A DNA stretch of 64,000 nt from Pseudomonas sp. UBA5706 (lineage in GTDB: Bacteria > Pseudomonadota > Gammaproteobacteria > Pseudomonadales > Pseudomonadaceae). This document shows, piece after piece, positions 44,006-52,864 of this stretch. The notes below the pieces were generated by a model. That model worked only from the letters and a program-made list of their open reading frames with translations, was not told where the DNA came from and made no database searches. Position numbers and translations under genes: made by a program. Within the stretch, counting starts at the first letter, position 1. Every line of letters starts with the position of its first letter. Location of the stretch: positions 62,001 to 126,000 of the forward strand of contig NZ_DIHC01000015.1 of the NCBI RefSeq assembly GCF_002419965.1. Direction: 5' to 3'.

Positions 44006-44794
44006 ATGCCATTCGTACAACTTGAAGACGGTGAACTGCATTACGAGATCGAGGGCTCTGAAGATAACAAGGTCCTCGTTCTGTCCAATTCCCTGGGTAC
44101 TGATCTGCATATGTGGGACCCGCAGATCGCTTTGTTGAGCAACTCGTTCCGTGTCGTGCGTTACGACACCCGTGGTCACGGCAAGTCGCTGGTCACTCAG
44201 GGCCCTTACACGATTGAGCGGTTGGGGCGTGATGTGTTGGCGTTGCTCGATGCATTAAAGGTTGAGCGGGCGCATTTCTGCGGGCTGTCGATGGGCGGCC
44301 TGATCGGCCAGTGGCTGGGCATTCACGCCAGCGAGCGTTTGCATAAGCTGGTGTTGTGCAATACCGCAGCGAAGATTGGCGACGCTGAGATGTGGGGACC
44401 GCGGATCGAAGCGGTGGAGCGGGGCGGTGAGCAGGCCATGCGCGAGTTGCAGGCTGGCGCCGTAGGGCGTTGGTTTACGCCAGAGTTTGCTCGGGATCAT
44501 GCCGATAAGGTCAAGGCGGTTACCGATGTATTGGCCGCGACTTCACCGGTGGGCTATACGGCGTGCTGCGCTGCCGTGCGTGACGCGGATTTCAGCAAGC
44601 AGGTGAGTTCGATTGCGGTGAATACCTTGATCATCTGTGGCAGCCGCGACTTGGTTACGACCGTTGAGGATGCCCACTATCTGCAGAATCATATTCATGG
44701 TCCGGAGCTTTCTGAGTATTACGCCGCGCATTTGTCCGCCGTTGAATTGGGTGAAACGTTTGCCCTGCGGGTCAGGGAGTTCTTGTTAAGCTGA
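44006..44794 (+). CDS. pcaD: 3-oxoadipate enol-lactonase
   Basis: A 262-residue alpha/beta hydrolase that opens 3-oxoadipate enol-lactone to 3-oxoadipate. The nucleophile elbow is 'FCGLSMGGLIGQWLG' (Ser about 92). The oxyanion/N-terminal stretch is 'VLSNSLGTDLHMWDPQ', the Asp is in 'LIICGSRDLVTT', and the His is probably in 'YYAAHLSAVELGETF'. A strong AAAGGAG site precedes the start. In most Pseudomonas pca clusters pcaB sits between pcaT and pcaD, and pcaC follows pcaD; here both are absent. A terminator lies downstream. Confidence 0.93.
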   Translation: MPFVQLEDGELHYEIEGSEDNKVLVLSNSLGTDLHMWDPQIALLSNSFRVVRYDTRGHGKSLVTQGPYTIERLGRDVLALLDALKVERAHFCGLSMGGLIGQWLGIHASERLHKLVLCNTAAKIGDAEMWGPRIEAVERGGEQAMRELQAGAVGRWFTPEFARDHADKVKAVTDVLAATSPVGYTACCAAVRDADFSKQVSSIAVNTLIICGSRDLVTTVEDAHYLQNHIHGPELSEYYAAHLSAVELGETFALRVREFLLS

Positions 44795-44908
44795 GATGCT
44801 GGATTGCTGAGCGTGGTGGCGTTGAAATGGGGTAACGATCGGTTATGTCGGATGGCGTGGAAGCGCCAACGCAAACAACGGGTAGACAAGTGCCTCAACT
44901 GACGCCCC

Positions 44909-44939
44909 AAAAAAAACCCACCGTATGGTGGGTTTTTTT
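44909..44939. terminator. Bidirectional intrinsic terminator
   Basis: AAAAAAACCCACC and GGTGGGTTTTTTT form a 13-bp stem with a 4-base loop between the convergent pcaD and ttgC genes. Confidence 0.92.
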
Positions 44940-44950
44940 GCAACGCTAAA

Positions 44951-46417
44951 TCAGAACATCCGCATCGGCGGCACATCCCCTGAAGTCGGCGTTTTCTGAC
45001 CCTGAGGAGTTTGCTCGTACCAGCCGCCACCCAGCGCCCGATACAGATTCACCTCACTGCTCAACTGCGAAAGACGGTCGTTAATCAACGACTGCTGTGC
45101 GCTGAACAACTGACGCTGCGCGTCGAGGAAGGTCAGGTTGCTGTCGATACCGATACGATAGCGACGCTCGGCCAGGCGGTAGTAATCCTGGTTGGCGTTA
45201 ACGAAATCGTTCTGTGCCTTGAGCTGATCGGTGAAGGTCTTGCGTGAAGCCAGACCGTCGGAGACTTCCTGGAAGCCCGTCTGAATCGCCTTCTCGTAGT
45301 TGGCGACGCCGATGTCCTTCTGGATTTTCGAATAGTCCAGGCTCGCACGCAGACTGCCGGCGTTGAAGATTGGCAAGCTGATTTGCGGCTCGAACAACCA
45401 GGTGCCTGAACCGCCCTTGAACAGGCCGCTCAAGTCACCACTGGCCGTGCCGGCACTGGCGGTCAGCCTGATGCTCGGGAAGAATGCCGCGCGCGCGGCA
45501 CCAATGTTGGCATTGGCTGCCTTCAGATTGTGCTCGGCCTGGAGGATATCCGGACGACGTTGCAGCAGCTCGGACGGCAGACCGGCAGGCATCTCGTTGA
45601 GCAGGTCAGCGCTCAACGGTTGCGAGGCCGGCAGATTGGCTGGCAGCCCGGTGCCCAACAGCAGGACCAGGTTGTTTTCATCCTGCGCGACCAGACGCTG
45701 GTATTGCGCCAGCTTGACGCGGGCGCTTTCTACCGACGTGCGTGACTGCGCCAGATCCAGCGCCGAGGCGACACCGACTTCGTTACTGCGTGAGGTCAGG
45801 CGCAAGCTTTCCTCGAAAGCACCGAGGGTGTCCTGAGTCAGCTTGAGCAGCTCCTTGTCCGCCTCCCACGTCAAATAAGCGTTGGCGACGTTGGCCACCA
45901 GGCTGATCTGCGTGCTGCGACGGGCCTCTTCGCCGGCGAAGTAGGTTTCCAGCGCTTGCTCGCTCAGGCTGCGCACGCGGCCGAACAGGTCCAGCTCATA
46001 GGCGCTGACACCCAGACCCACCGAGTACTGGCTGGTGATGTTTGCCTGACCGGTCTGCGACAGGTCGCCCGGCACCCGTTGACGGGTACCGGTAGCATCG
46101 GCAGCAACGGCCGGGAACAGGTCTGCCCGCTGAATACGGTACTGGGCCCGGTACGCATCGATGTTCAGCGCCGCGACCCGCAGGTCGCGGTTATTGCTCA
46201 GCGACGTCTGGATCAACTGCTGCAGCGCCGGGTCACGGAAGAACTGACGCCAGCCTTGTTCGACGGCAGCCTGGTTCGGCGCATCGGCCGGCGAATACGC
46301 CGGCCCTTGCGGATACTGGGCCGCTACCGGTGCGGCGGGCTGCTTGTAATCAGGGATCAACGAGCAGCCGCTAAGGACGAACGCGGTAACTGCCAGAGAG
46401 ATCAGGGACTTGCTCAT
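44951..46417 (-). CDS. ttgC: Outer-membrane efflux channel lipoprotein (OprM/TtgC type)
   Basis: A 488-residue TolC-family factor. The signal peptide ends in a lipobox with Cys 18 (VLSGC-S). Two OEP repeats form the trimeric barrel and alpha tunnel: the first around 'LSNNRDLRVAALNIDAYRAQYRIQRADLFP', the second 'RRPDILQAEHNLKAANANIGAARAAFFPSI'-like in consecutive parts. It overlaps the end of the pump gene by four bases (ATGA), so the three efflux genes form one operon. It is homologous to OprM of MexAB-OprM, TtgC and EmhC; the symbol follows the TtgR-like operator. Confidence 0.93.
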   Translation of the reverse strand: MSKSLISLAVTAFVLSGCSLIPDYKQPAAPVAAQYPQGPAYSPADAPNQAAVEQGWRQFFRDPALQQLIQTSLSNNRDLRVAALNIDAYRAQYRIQRADLFPAVAADATGTRQRVPGDLSQTGQANITSQYSVGLGVSAYELDLFGRVRSLSEQALETYFAGEEARRSTQISLVANVANAYLTWEADKELLKLTQDTLGAFEESLRLTSRSNEVGVASALDLAQSRTSVESARVKLAQYQRLVAQDENNLVLLLGTGLPANLPASQPLSADLLNEMPAGLPSELLQRRPDILQAEHNLKAANANIGAARAAFFPSIRLTASAGTASGDLSGLFKGGSGTWLFEPQISLPIFNAGSLRASLDYSKIQKDIGVANYEKAIQTGFQEVSDGLASRKTFTDQLKAQNDFVNANQDYYRLAERRYRIGIDSNLTFLDAQRQLFSAQQSLINDRLSQLSSEVNLYRALGGGWYEQTPQGQKTPTSGDVPPMRMF

Positions 46418-49400
46418 TGGCCAGCCTCATCGTGTGGGATGTGTTTCTGTTTGCTCTTGAACAGCGCGGATATCGAAACGAAGAACAGCGGTACCCAGAA
46501 GATTGCCAGGATCACCGCAGTGATCATACCGCCGATCACGCCGGTACCGATCGAATGCTGACTACCTGCACCGGCGCCCGACGAGATGGCCAACGGGACC
46601 ACACCGAGGATGAACGCCATGGAAGTCATCACGATCGGACGAAGACGCATGCGGCACGCCTCGATCGTCGCCTCGACCAAACCCTTGCCTTGTTCGTGCA
46701 GCTCCTTGGCAAACTCGACGATCAGAATGGCGTTTTTCGCCGCCAGGCCCACCGTCACCAAGAGGCCCACCTGGAAGAACACGTCGTTGGACAGACCGCG
46801 CAGACTCGTCGCCATCAACGCGCCGATCACACCCAACGGGATGACCAGCAAGACTGCGATTGGAATGGACCAGCTCTCATACAGCGCGGCGAGGCAAAGG
46901 AATACTACCAACACCGACAATGCATACAGTGCCGGTGCCTGCGAGCCGGACAAGCGTTCCTCGTACGACAGGCCGGTCCAGGAAATACCGATGCCCGCTG
47001 GCAGTTTCTTGGCCAGTTGCTCGATCTCGGCCATGGCCTGACCGGTACTGTAGCCCGGCGCTGGCGTACCCAATACTTCTTCGGCCGGCACACCGTTGTA
47101 ACGCGAAAGCTTCGGCGAGCCGAACACCCATTCTCCACTGGCGAAGGATGCAAATGGCACCATCTCGCCTGCGGTGTTACGCACGTACCACTTCTTCAGG
47201 TCTTCCGGTTGCATCCGCGCATTGGCTTCGCCCTGCACGTAAACCTTCTTGACCCGGCCGCGATCGATGAAGTCGTTGACGTAATTGCCGCCCATCGCGA
47301 TGGACAGGGTGGTGTTGATGTCCGACAGGCTGACGCCCAATGCTTGCGCACGTTCATCGTCGATGACCAGTTGGTACTGCGGTTCATCGCTCAGGCCGTT
47401 AGGGCGCACGCCCGCCAGGATTTTGCTTTGTGCCGCCATGCCAAGCAGCTGGTTACGGGCTTCCATCAGTTTGGCGTGACCCACGCCGCCCTGATCCTGC
47501 AGGTAGACGTCGAAGCCGGTGGCGTTACCCAGTTCCAGTACCGCTGGCGGCACGACCGCGAAGGTCATCGCGTCGCGGAAGCCAAAGAAATGCTTCTGGG
47601 CGCGACTGGCCAGTCCGAACACGCTATTGGACGAATCGCGATCCTCCCACGGCTTGAGCATGATGAACGCAAGACCGGAACTCTGCCCGCGGCCAGCGAA
47701 GTTGAAGCCGTTGACGGTAAATACCGAGTTCACTGCGCTGGATTCCTCCTCCAGCAGGTATTTACGCATGTTGTCGATCACAGTCTGCGTACGTTCGGCC
47801 GAGGAGCCGGGAGGGGTTTGAACCTGCGCGAAGATCACGCCCTGGTCTTCTTCAGGCAGGAACGCACTCGGAATCCGGGTGAACATCCAGATCGTGCCGC
47901 AGATGATCAGCAGGTAGACCAGATAGGCCGGGATCTTGTGCTTGATCATGTTGCCGACTCCGCGCTCGTAGCTGACTACGCTACGGTCGAAGGTGCGGTT
48001 GAACCAGCCAAAGAATCCGCGTTTAGGCTGCCCGTGCTTCTCATCGTCAATAGGCTTGAGCAGGGTAGAGCACAGTGCAGGAGTAAAGATCAGGGCGACC
48101 AGTACCGAAAGCGCCATGGCCGAAACGATGGTGATGGAGAACTGCCGGTAGATCACCCCGGTAGAACCGCCGAAGAAGGCCATCGGCAAGAGAACCGCCG
48201 ACAGCACCAAGGCGATGCCGACCAGCGCTCCCTGGATCTGCTCCATGGACTTGATCGTAGCTTCCCGAGGCGAGAGTTTCTCCTCGGCCATCACCCGCTC
48301 GACGTTTTCCACCACTACGATGGCATCGTCCACCAGCAGGCCGATGGCCAGAATCATGCCGAACATGGTCAGCGTGTTGATGGTGAAGCCGGCTGCGGCG
48401 AGGATGCCGAACGTGCCCAGCAATACAACCGGTACCGTCATCGTGGTGATGATGGTGGCGCGGAAGTTCTGCAGGAACAGGTACATGACCAGGAACACCA
48501 GCACAATCGCTTCGCCCAGGGTATGAACAACACCTGAGATCGACTCTTGAACCACTGGTGTGGTGTCGTACGGGAACACCACTTTCATGCCAGGCGGAAA
48601 GAAGGGTTCCAACTGCGAGATGGTGGCGCGGATCGCTTTGGCCGTGTCCAGGGCGTTGGCGCCGGTGGCCAGTTTGATCGCCAGGCCCGAAGCAGGCTTG
48701 CCGTTGAACTGGGCGTCAATGCTGTAGTTCTCACCGCCCAGACCGACCTCTGCAACATCCTTGAGCCGGACCTGCGAGCCGTCCTGGTTGACCTTCAGCA
48801 AAATATTGCCGAACTGCTCGGCGGTCTGCAGACGGGTCTTGCCGATGATGGTGGCGTTCAACTGCTGGCCCTTGAGCGCGGGCAGGCCGCCGATCTGGCC
48901 GGACGAGACTTGAACGTTCTGCGCGGTGATCGCAGATTTGACGTCGACTGGCGTCAGCTGGAAGTTGTTCAGCTTGGCCGGGTCCAGCCAGATACGCATC
49001 GCGTACTGAGCACCGAACACCTGAAAGTCACCTACACCTGCCGTACGCGAGATCGGATCCTGCATGTTCGACACGATGTAGTTAGACAAGTCTTCCTTGC
49101 CCATGCTGCCATCTTCGGACACCAGGCCGACCACCATCAGGAAGTTCTTCACCGCCTTGGTTACCCGAATACCCTGTTGCTGCACTTCTTGCGGCAGCAG
49201 CGGGGTCGCCAGGTTCAGCTTGTTCTGGACCTGAACCTGTGCGATGTCCGGGTTGGTACCCTGGTTGAATGTCGCGGTGATGGTCATGCTGCCGTCGGAG
49301 TTACTCTCAGAGGCGACATAACGCAGGTTATCGATACCGTTGAGTTGCTGCTCGATCACCTGAACCACGGTGTCCTGCACGGTCTGCGCGTTCGCACCTG

Positions 49401-49548
49401 GGTAGGTGACCTGAATCGCGATGGCCGGTGGCGCGATCGCCGGGTATTGGTTGATCGGCAGTTTGAGGATCGAGAGCGTCCCCACCAGCATGATCACGAG
49501 GGCGATTACCCACGCGAAAATAGGCCGGTCGATAAAAAATTTCGACAT
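46414..49548 (-). CDS. ttgB: RND multidrug efflux pump (MexB/TtgB/AcrB type)
   Basis: A 1,044-residue HAE1-family proton/drug antiporter, the inner-membrane trimer of the tripartite pump. 'MSKFFIDRPIFAWVIALVIMLVG' is the first helix. The proton-relay Asp pair is in 'AIGLLVDDAIVVVENVERVMAEE' in helix 4, and the conserved Lys of helix 10 is in 'LLVTVGLAAKNAILIVEFAKEL'. Two large periplasmic porter/docking loops are present. Full length agrees with MexB (1,046). It is expected to export solvents, antibiotics, dyes and plant antimicrobials. It lies three bases after the adaptor gene. Confidence 0.96.
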   Translation of the reverse strand: MSKFFIDRPIFAWVIALVIMLVGTLSILKLPINQYPAIAPPAIAIQVTYPGANAQTVQDTVVQVIEQQLNGIDNLRYVASESNSDGSMTITATFNQGTNPDIAQVQVQNKLNLATPLLPQEVQQQGIRVTKAVKNFLMVVGLVSEDGSMGKEDLSNYIVSNMQDPISRTAGVGDFQVFGAQYAMRIWLDPAKLNNFQLTPVDVKSAITAQNVQVSSGQIGGLPALKGQQLNATIIGKTRLQTAEQFGNILLKVNQDGSQVRLKDVAEVGLGGENYSIDAQFNGKPASGLAIKLATGANALDTAKAIRATISQLEPFFPPGMKVVFPYDTTPVVQESISGVVHTLGEAIVLVFLVMYLFLQNFRATIITTMTVPVVLLGTFGILAAAGFTINTLTMFGMILAIGLLVDDAIVVVENVERVMAEEKLSPREATIKSMEQIQGALVGIALVLSAVLLPMAFFGGSTGVIYRQFSITIVSAMALSVLVALIFTPALCSTLLKPIDDEKHGQPKRGFFGWFNRTFDRSVVSYERGVGNMIKHKIPAYLVYLLIICGTIWMFTRIPSAFLPEEDQGVIFAQVQTPPGSSAERTQTVIDNMRKYLLEEESSAVNSVFTVNGFNFAGRGQSSGLAFIMLKPWEDRDSSNSVFGLASRAQKHFFGFRDAMTFAVVPPAVLELGNATGFDVYLQDQGGVGHAKLMEARNQLLGMAAQSKILAGVRPNGLSDEPQYQLVIDDERAQALGVSLSDINTTLSIAMGGNYVNDFIDRGRVKKVYVQGEANARMQPEDLKKWYVRNTAGEMVPFASFASGEWVFGSPKLSRYNGVPAEEVLGTPAPGYSTGQAMAEIEQLAKKLPAGIGISWTGLSYEERLSGSQAPALYALSVLVVFLCLAALYESWSIPIAVLLVIPLGVIGALMATSLRGLSNDVFFQVGLLVTVGLAAKNAILIVEFAKELHEQGKGLVEATIEACRMRLRPIVMTSMAFILGVVPLAISSGAGAGSQHSIGTGVIGGMITAVILAIFWVPLFFVSISALFKSKQKHIPHDEAGQ

Positions 49549-49551
49549 GAA

Positions 49552-50712
49552 TTACTCCCCTTTGCTGCCTGCGGCTTCATCAGTTGCCGGGGCAGGGGCC
49601 GGGTTAGCTGCCTTGACGTTGGTCGCTTCGGTGACTTTCACCTCTGCACCTGGTTTCACATACTGCAGGCCTTCGGTGATCACGCGATCGCCAGCACTGA
49701 GGCCTTTCTCGACCAGCCAGTCGCTGCCGATAGTGCGATTGGCCACCAGCGTACGGGTCTCGACCTTGTTGTCCTTGTTCACCACGAGCGCGCTAGGGAT
49801 ACCTTTCAGGTCGCGGGTAACACCCTGTTGTGGCACCAGGATCGCATTGGCGGCAACGCCGGTCTGTAGGCGAGCGTGGACGAACATGCCCGGCAGCAGC
49901 GTGTGATCAGGGTTCTGGAACACTGCGCGCAGGGTCACCGAGCCTGTGGTCTGATCGACCGACACTTCGGAGAACTCCAGCTTGCCGTCATTCCCGTAGA
50001 CACTGCCGTCTTCAAGCACCAACTGAACCTTGGCAGCATTCTCGCCGGCCTTCTGCAACTGGCCGCTTTCCAGTTCGCGACGCAACTTAAGCAGGTCTGA
50101 CGACGACTGGGTCACGTCAACGTAGATTGGGTCGAGTTGCTGGATCGTCGCCATCGCATCGGCCTGGGCGCTGCTGACCAGTGCGCCTTCCGTGACCGAA
50201 GAGCGGCCAATACGACCGGAAATCGGTGCATACACCTTGGTGTAGCGCAGGTTGATTTCGGCAGTCTGCACCGCGGCCTGTGCCTCACGGGCGCTGCCCA
50301 CTGCGGTGTCGTATTCCTGACGGCTGACCGCCTGTTCGTTGATCAGTTGCTTATAGCGCCCTGCCAGCGAGTTGGACGACTGGAAGGTCGCCTTGGCGCT
50401 GTCCAGGGTGGCTTGATACAGCGACGGGTCGATCTGATACAGCTGCTGACCAGCTTTGACGTCGGCACCTTCGGTGAACAGACGCTTGAGAATGATGCCG
50501 TTGACTTGTGGACGCACTTCGGCGATGCGGAATGCAGTGGTTCGGCCCGGAAGTTCGGAGGTCAAGGTATAGGCCTGGGTTTTCAGAGTAACGACGCCGA
50601 CCTGAGGGGGCGGTGGTGCAGCGGCCGCTTCTTCCTTTTTACTGCATCCGCTGAGCAGCGATGCCAGGGCGACGGCAGTGACCAGTACGGTAACAGCTGG
50701 CTTGAATTGCAT
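49552..50712 (-). CDS. ttgA: Periplasmic adaptor lipoprotein of RND pump (MexA/TtgA type)
   Basis: A 386-residue membrane-fusion protein. The lipobox Cys is residue 23 ('LASLLSGC-SKKEE'). The lipoyl, alpha-hairpin and barrel domains are recognisable ('RTTAFRIAEVRPQVNGIILKRLF', 'KATFQSSNSLAGRYKQLINEQAVSRQEYD', 'VYAPISGRIGRSSVTEGALVSS'). The start MQFKPAV has GAGGA upstream; the frame is open ten codons further but without need. It is the first gene of the operon, and its promoter holds a TtgR-type operator shared with the divergent regulator. Confidence 0.93.
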   Translation of the reverse strand: MQFKPAVTVLVTAVALASLLSGCSKKEEAAAAPPPPQVGVVTLKTQAYTLTSELPGRTTAFRIAEVRPQVNGIILKRLFTEGADVKAGQQLYQIDPSLYQATLDSAKATFQSSNSLAGRYKQLINEQAVSRQEYDTAVGSAREAQAAVQTAEINLRYTKVYAPISGRIGRSSVTEGALVSSAQADAMATIQQLDPIYVDVTQSSSDLLKLRRELESGQLQKAGENAAKVQLVLEDGSVYGNDGKLEFSEVSVDQTTGSVTLRAVFQNPDHTLLPGMFVHARLQTGVAANAILVPQQGVTRDLKGIPSALVVNKDNKVETRTLVANRTIGSDWLVEKGLSAGDRVITEGLQYVKPGAEVKVTEATNVKAANPAPAPATDEAAGSKGE

Positions 50713-50797
50713 GAAGATCCTCGGGTCAGGAGCTGAGCTCATGAGAAGTTGTAAAAGGGCTTAAACGGTTTCCGGCTGGATAAGTAGCAAGCTAATG

Positions 50798-50830
50798 AAT
50801 ATACTTACGTTCACGGTTGTTTGTAAACAC
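50798..50830. promoter_or_regulatory. TtgR-type operator between ttgA and ttgR
   Basis: The sequence GAATATACTTAC, then GTTCACGGTTGTTTGTAAAC, matches, apart from a few bases, the operator remembered for P. putida TtgR (TTTACAAACAACC and GTAAGTATATTC on the opposite strand). It sits 85-118 bases from the ttgA start and 137-169 bases from ttgR, where it can control both promoters. Confidence 0.8.
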
Positions 50831-50966
50831 CCACGGCTGCGACACGCGAACGCACCGAGGGCATCGATTGCAGGTCCGGGACAAGGCAATACAAAGGCCG
50901 CCCGGCATGCTGTTCAGGGCCAGTCGACTGGCAAGCCTGACGCATTTTCATTGAGGTTTTACTGCC

Positions 50967-51629
50967 ATGGTTCGTCGCACCAAAGAAGAAGCTCAGGAAA
51001 CACGCAGGCAGATTCTCGAAGCCGCCGAGCAAGCATTCTACGATCGCGGCGTATCGCGCACGACGCTGGCGGACATCGCGGCGCTGGCAGGAGTGACACG
51101 CGGAGCCATTTATTGGCACTTCTGCAATAAGGCCGATCTGGTGCAGGCGATGCTCGACAGCCTGCACGAGCCGCTGGAAGAAATGGCTCGCGCCAGTGAA
51201 AGCGCCGAGGAAACAGACCCTTTGGGATGGATCCGAAAGCTTCTGATCCATTTGTTTCAGCGAGTTGCCACGGACCCGAAAACCCGCCGCATCAATGAAA
51301 TTCTTTTCCATAAATTCGAATTCACCGATGAAATGTGTGACATGCGCCGTCAGCGTCAATTCGTCTGGCTCGATGCCAATGAACGCATAGCTCTGGGCCT
51401 GAGCAACGCGGTGCGCCAAGGACAACTACCCGCCGATCTCAACCCACGGCGGGGCGCCGTGTGTCTACATGCTTATGTGCATGGCATTCTTGGTCAGTGG
51501 CTGCTGGTGCCGGAGAGCTTTCAGCTGTCCAGTGACGCCGGGCGCCTGGTTGATACCGTTCTGGACATGCTGCGCTACAGCCCCGCTTTGCGCGATCCAG
51601 CCCCCACGCTGACCGCCGATTGCCATTGA
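50967..51629 (+). CDS. ttgR: TetR-family repressor of the efflux operon
   Basis: A 220-residue repressor, divergent from ttgABC. The HTH is 'TTLADIAALAGVTRGAIYWHFCNKADL'-like in order after 'TRRQILEAAEQAFYDRGVSRT'; the C-terminal ligand-binding domain has 'AVCLHAYVHGILGQWLLVPESF'. This is the TtgR/EmhR/PmeR/AcrR type, not the MarR-type MexR of P. aeruginosa. Plant antimicrobials such as phloretin and naringenin, and some antibiotics, release TtgR from DNA. The start ATG is preceded by GAGG at about 12 bases. Confidence 0.92.
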   Translation: MVRRTKEEAQETRRQILEAAEQAFYDRGVSRTTLADIAALAGVTRGAIYWHFCNKADLVQAMLDSLHEPLEEMARASESAEETDPLGWIRKLLIHLFQRVATDPKTRRINEILFHKFEFTDEMCDMRRQRQFVWLDANERIALGLSNAVRQGQLPADLNPRRGAVCLHAYVHGILGQWLLVPESFQLSSDAGRLVDTVLDMLRYSPALRDPAPTLTADCH

Positions 51630-51905
51630 TCGTCGGACAATGCCGTATCCAACGTAGGCTATATCTGTTTGCGCTTTAAGCGCGCCACTATAACCGTGCG
51701 GCGCTTGGCCTGCATCTATACATTTGTTATTACCGCTTGAACAGGTGGTTTACTTAGCCTTTACTCAAATCCTTTTGCGTTTTCAGGAACGCGGCAGGCT
51801 GATGCCCATCCTTCCGTCCATATCTCCCATTTGGCGCCCGAAAACTTCCCCTTTGCTATCTCCCGACTAAGCTTGCTCGCAAACCAACAAGAAGAGGTAT
51901 GTACG

Positions 51906-52766
51906 ATGCCGGTCGTTTCGAAGTGTGGAACGTGGAAACACCTGCTGTTCGCGGTCCTTGCCTGCGTCTGTGCAGGTCAGGTACTGGGCGCTGACGAGGC
52001 TCAAGAAGCAGCAGCTGCCAAAGGTCTCCTGGAAAAGGCCGTCGACCATTACCGGCAAGTGGGCGACAAGGCGCTGGCTGAATTCAGCCGTCAGGGTGAG
52101 TTCGTCGATGGCGAGCGCTATGTCTTTGTCACCGACACCCATGGGGTGATGCTCGCCAGTGGCGGACCATCGGCAGCGCTGATAGGGCGCGATATCTCTG
52201 CGGTACTTGATCCGACTCTGCAGCAAGCCTTCAAGAGCGCATTGCAGACCCCGGAAACCGCCGGTATTCAACAGGCCGAATACCGCTGGCAGAACTGGCA
52301 AGATGGCAAAATCGAGCGCAAGCGCGTGTATTTCCAGCGCGTGGGCGATCGCATCCTCGCCGTGGGCTACTATCTGCCACGAGCAACGCCTGACCAGGCA
52401 AGGGCTTTACTGGACAAGGCGGCGAATGCGCTGCAGCAGGACGAGCAGGGCACTCTCGAGGCGATCAACAACCTCAAAGGCGGATTCCTGCAGGATGATC
52501 TGTATGTATTCGTCGTCGATATCGGCAGTCAACGCTACGTCGCTCATGGCACTAACCTGCGCATGGTTGACACCGATTTCAGCAAGGTCAAGGACCCCGA
52601 AGGCAAACCGGTGGGAATCCCGATGCTGGAGATGGTCAAAAAGCAGCCGCAAGGCGAATATGAATACCGCTGGCGCAACCCGGTGACCGGCAAGGTTGAG
52701 CACAAGCACGCGTACATGCGCAAAGTCGGGCATTTTCTAGTGGCAGTGGGGTATTACAGCGGCTGA
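51906..52766 (+). CDS. Secreted double Cache-domain protein
   Basis: A 286-residue periplasmic protein. The signal peptide (about residues 1-28, ending 'AGQVLG') is followed by two successive Cache-like halves: 'AVDHYRQVGDKALAEFSRQGEFVDGERYVFVTDTHGVMLASGG...ERKRVYFQRVGDRILAVGYYL', and 'ALLDKAANALQQDEQGTLEAINN...YVFVVDIGSQRYVAHGTNL...HKHAYMRKVGHFLVAVGYYSG', each quoted in parts. Cache domains bind small ligands and are usually attached to chemoreceptors or kinases; here there is no signalling domain, so it may be a binding protein. The start has AGAGG upstream. No operon partner is evident. Confidence 0.8.
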   Translation: MPVVSKCGTWKHLLFAVLACVCAGQVLGADEAQEAAAAKGLLEKAVDHYRQVGDKALAEFSRQGEFVDGERYVFVTDTHGVMLASGGPSAALIGRDISAVLDPTLQQAFKSALQTPETAGIQQAEYRWQNWQDGKIERKRVYFQRVGDRILAVGYYLPRATPDQARALLDKAANALQQDEQGTLEAINNLKGGFLQDDLYVFVVDIGSQRYVAHGTNLRMVDTDFSKVKDPEGKPVGIPMLEMVKKQPQGEYEYRWRNPVTGKVEHKHAYMRKVGHFLVAVGYYSG

Positions 52767-52864
52767 CGCCTTGCCGCCTCGCTGATGTAGACCGGCTTGA
52801 CCGCGGGGGCGGTCGATGTTTCGTCCCCACCCGCAAGCCGAACGGCTGGAAAGGGTGAGGCCGG

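Noticed and set aside
46417..48537. Very long open frame (about 700 codons) antisense to the RND pump gene
   Set aside because: GC-rich codon bias creates long antisense frames; the sequence is low-complexity (His/Gln/Arg-rich) and the pump on the other strand is unmistakable.
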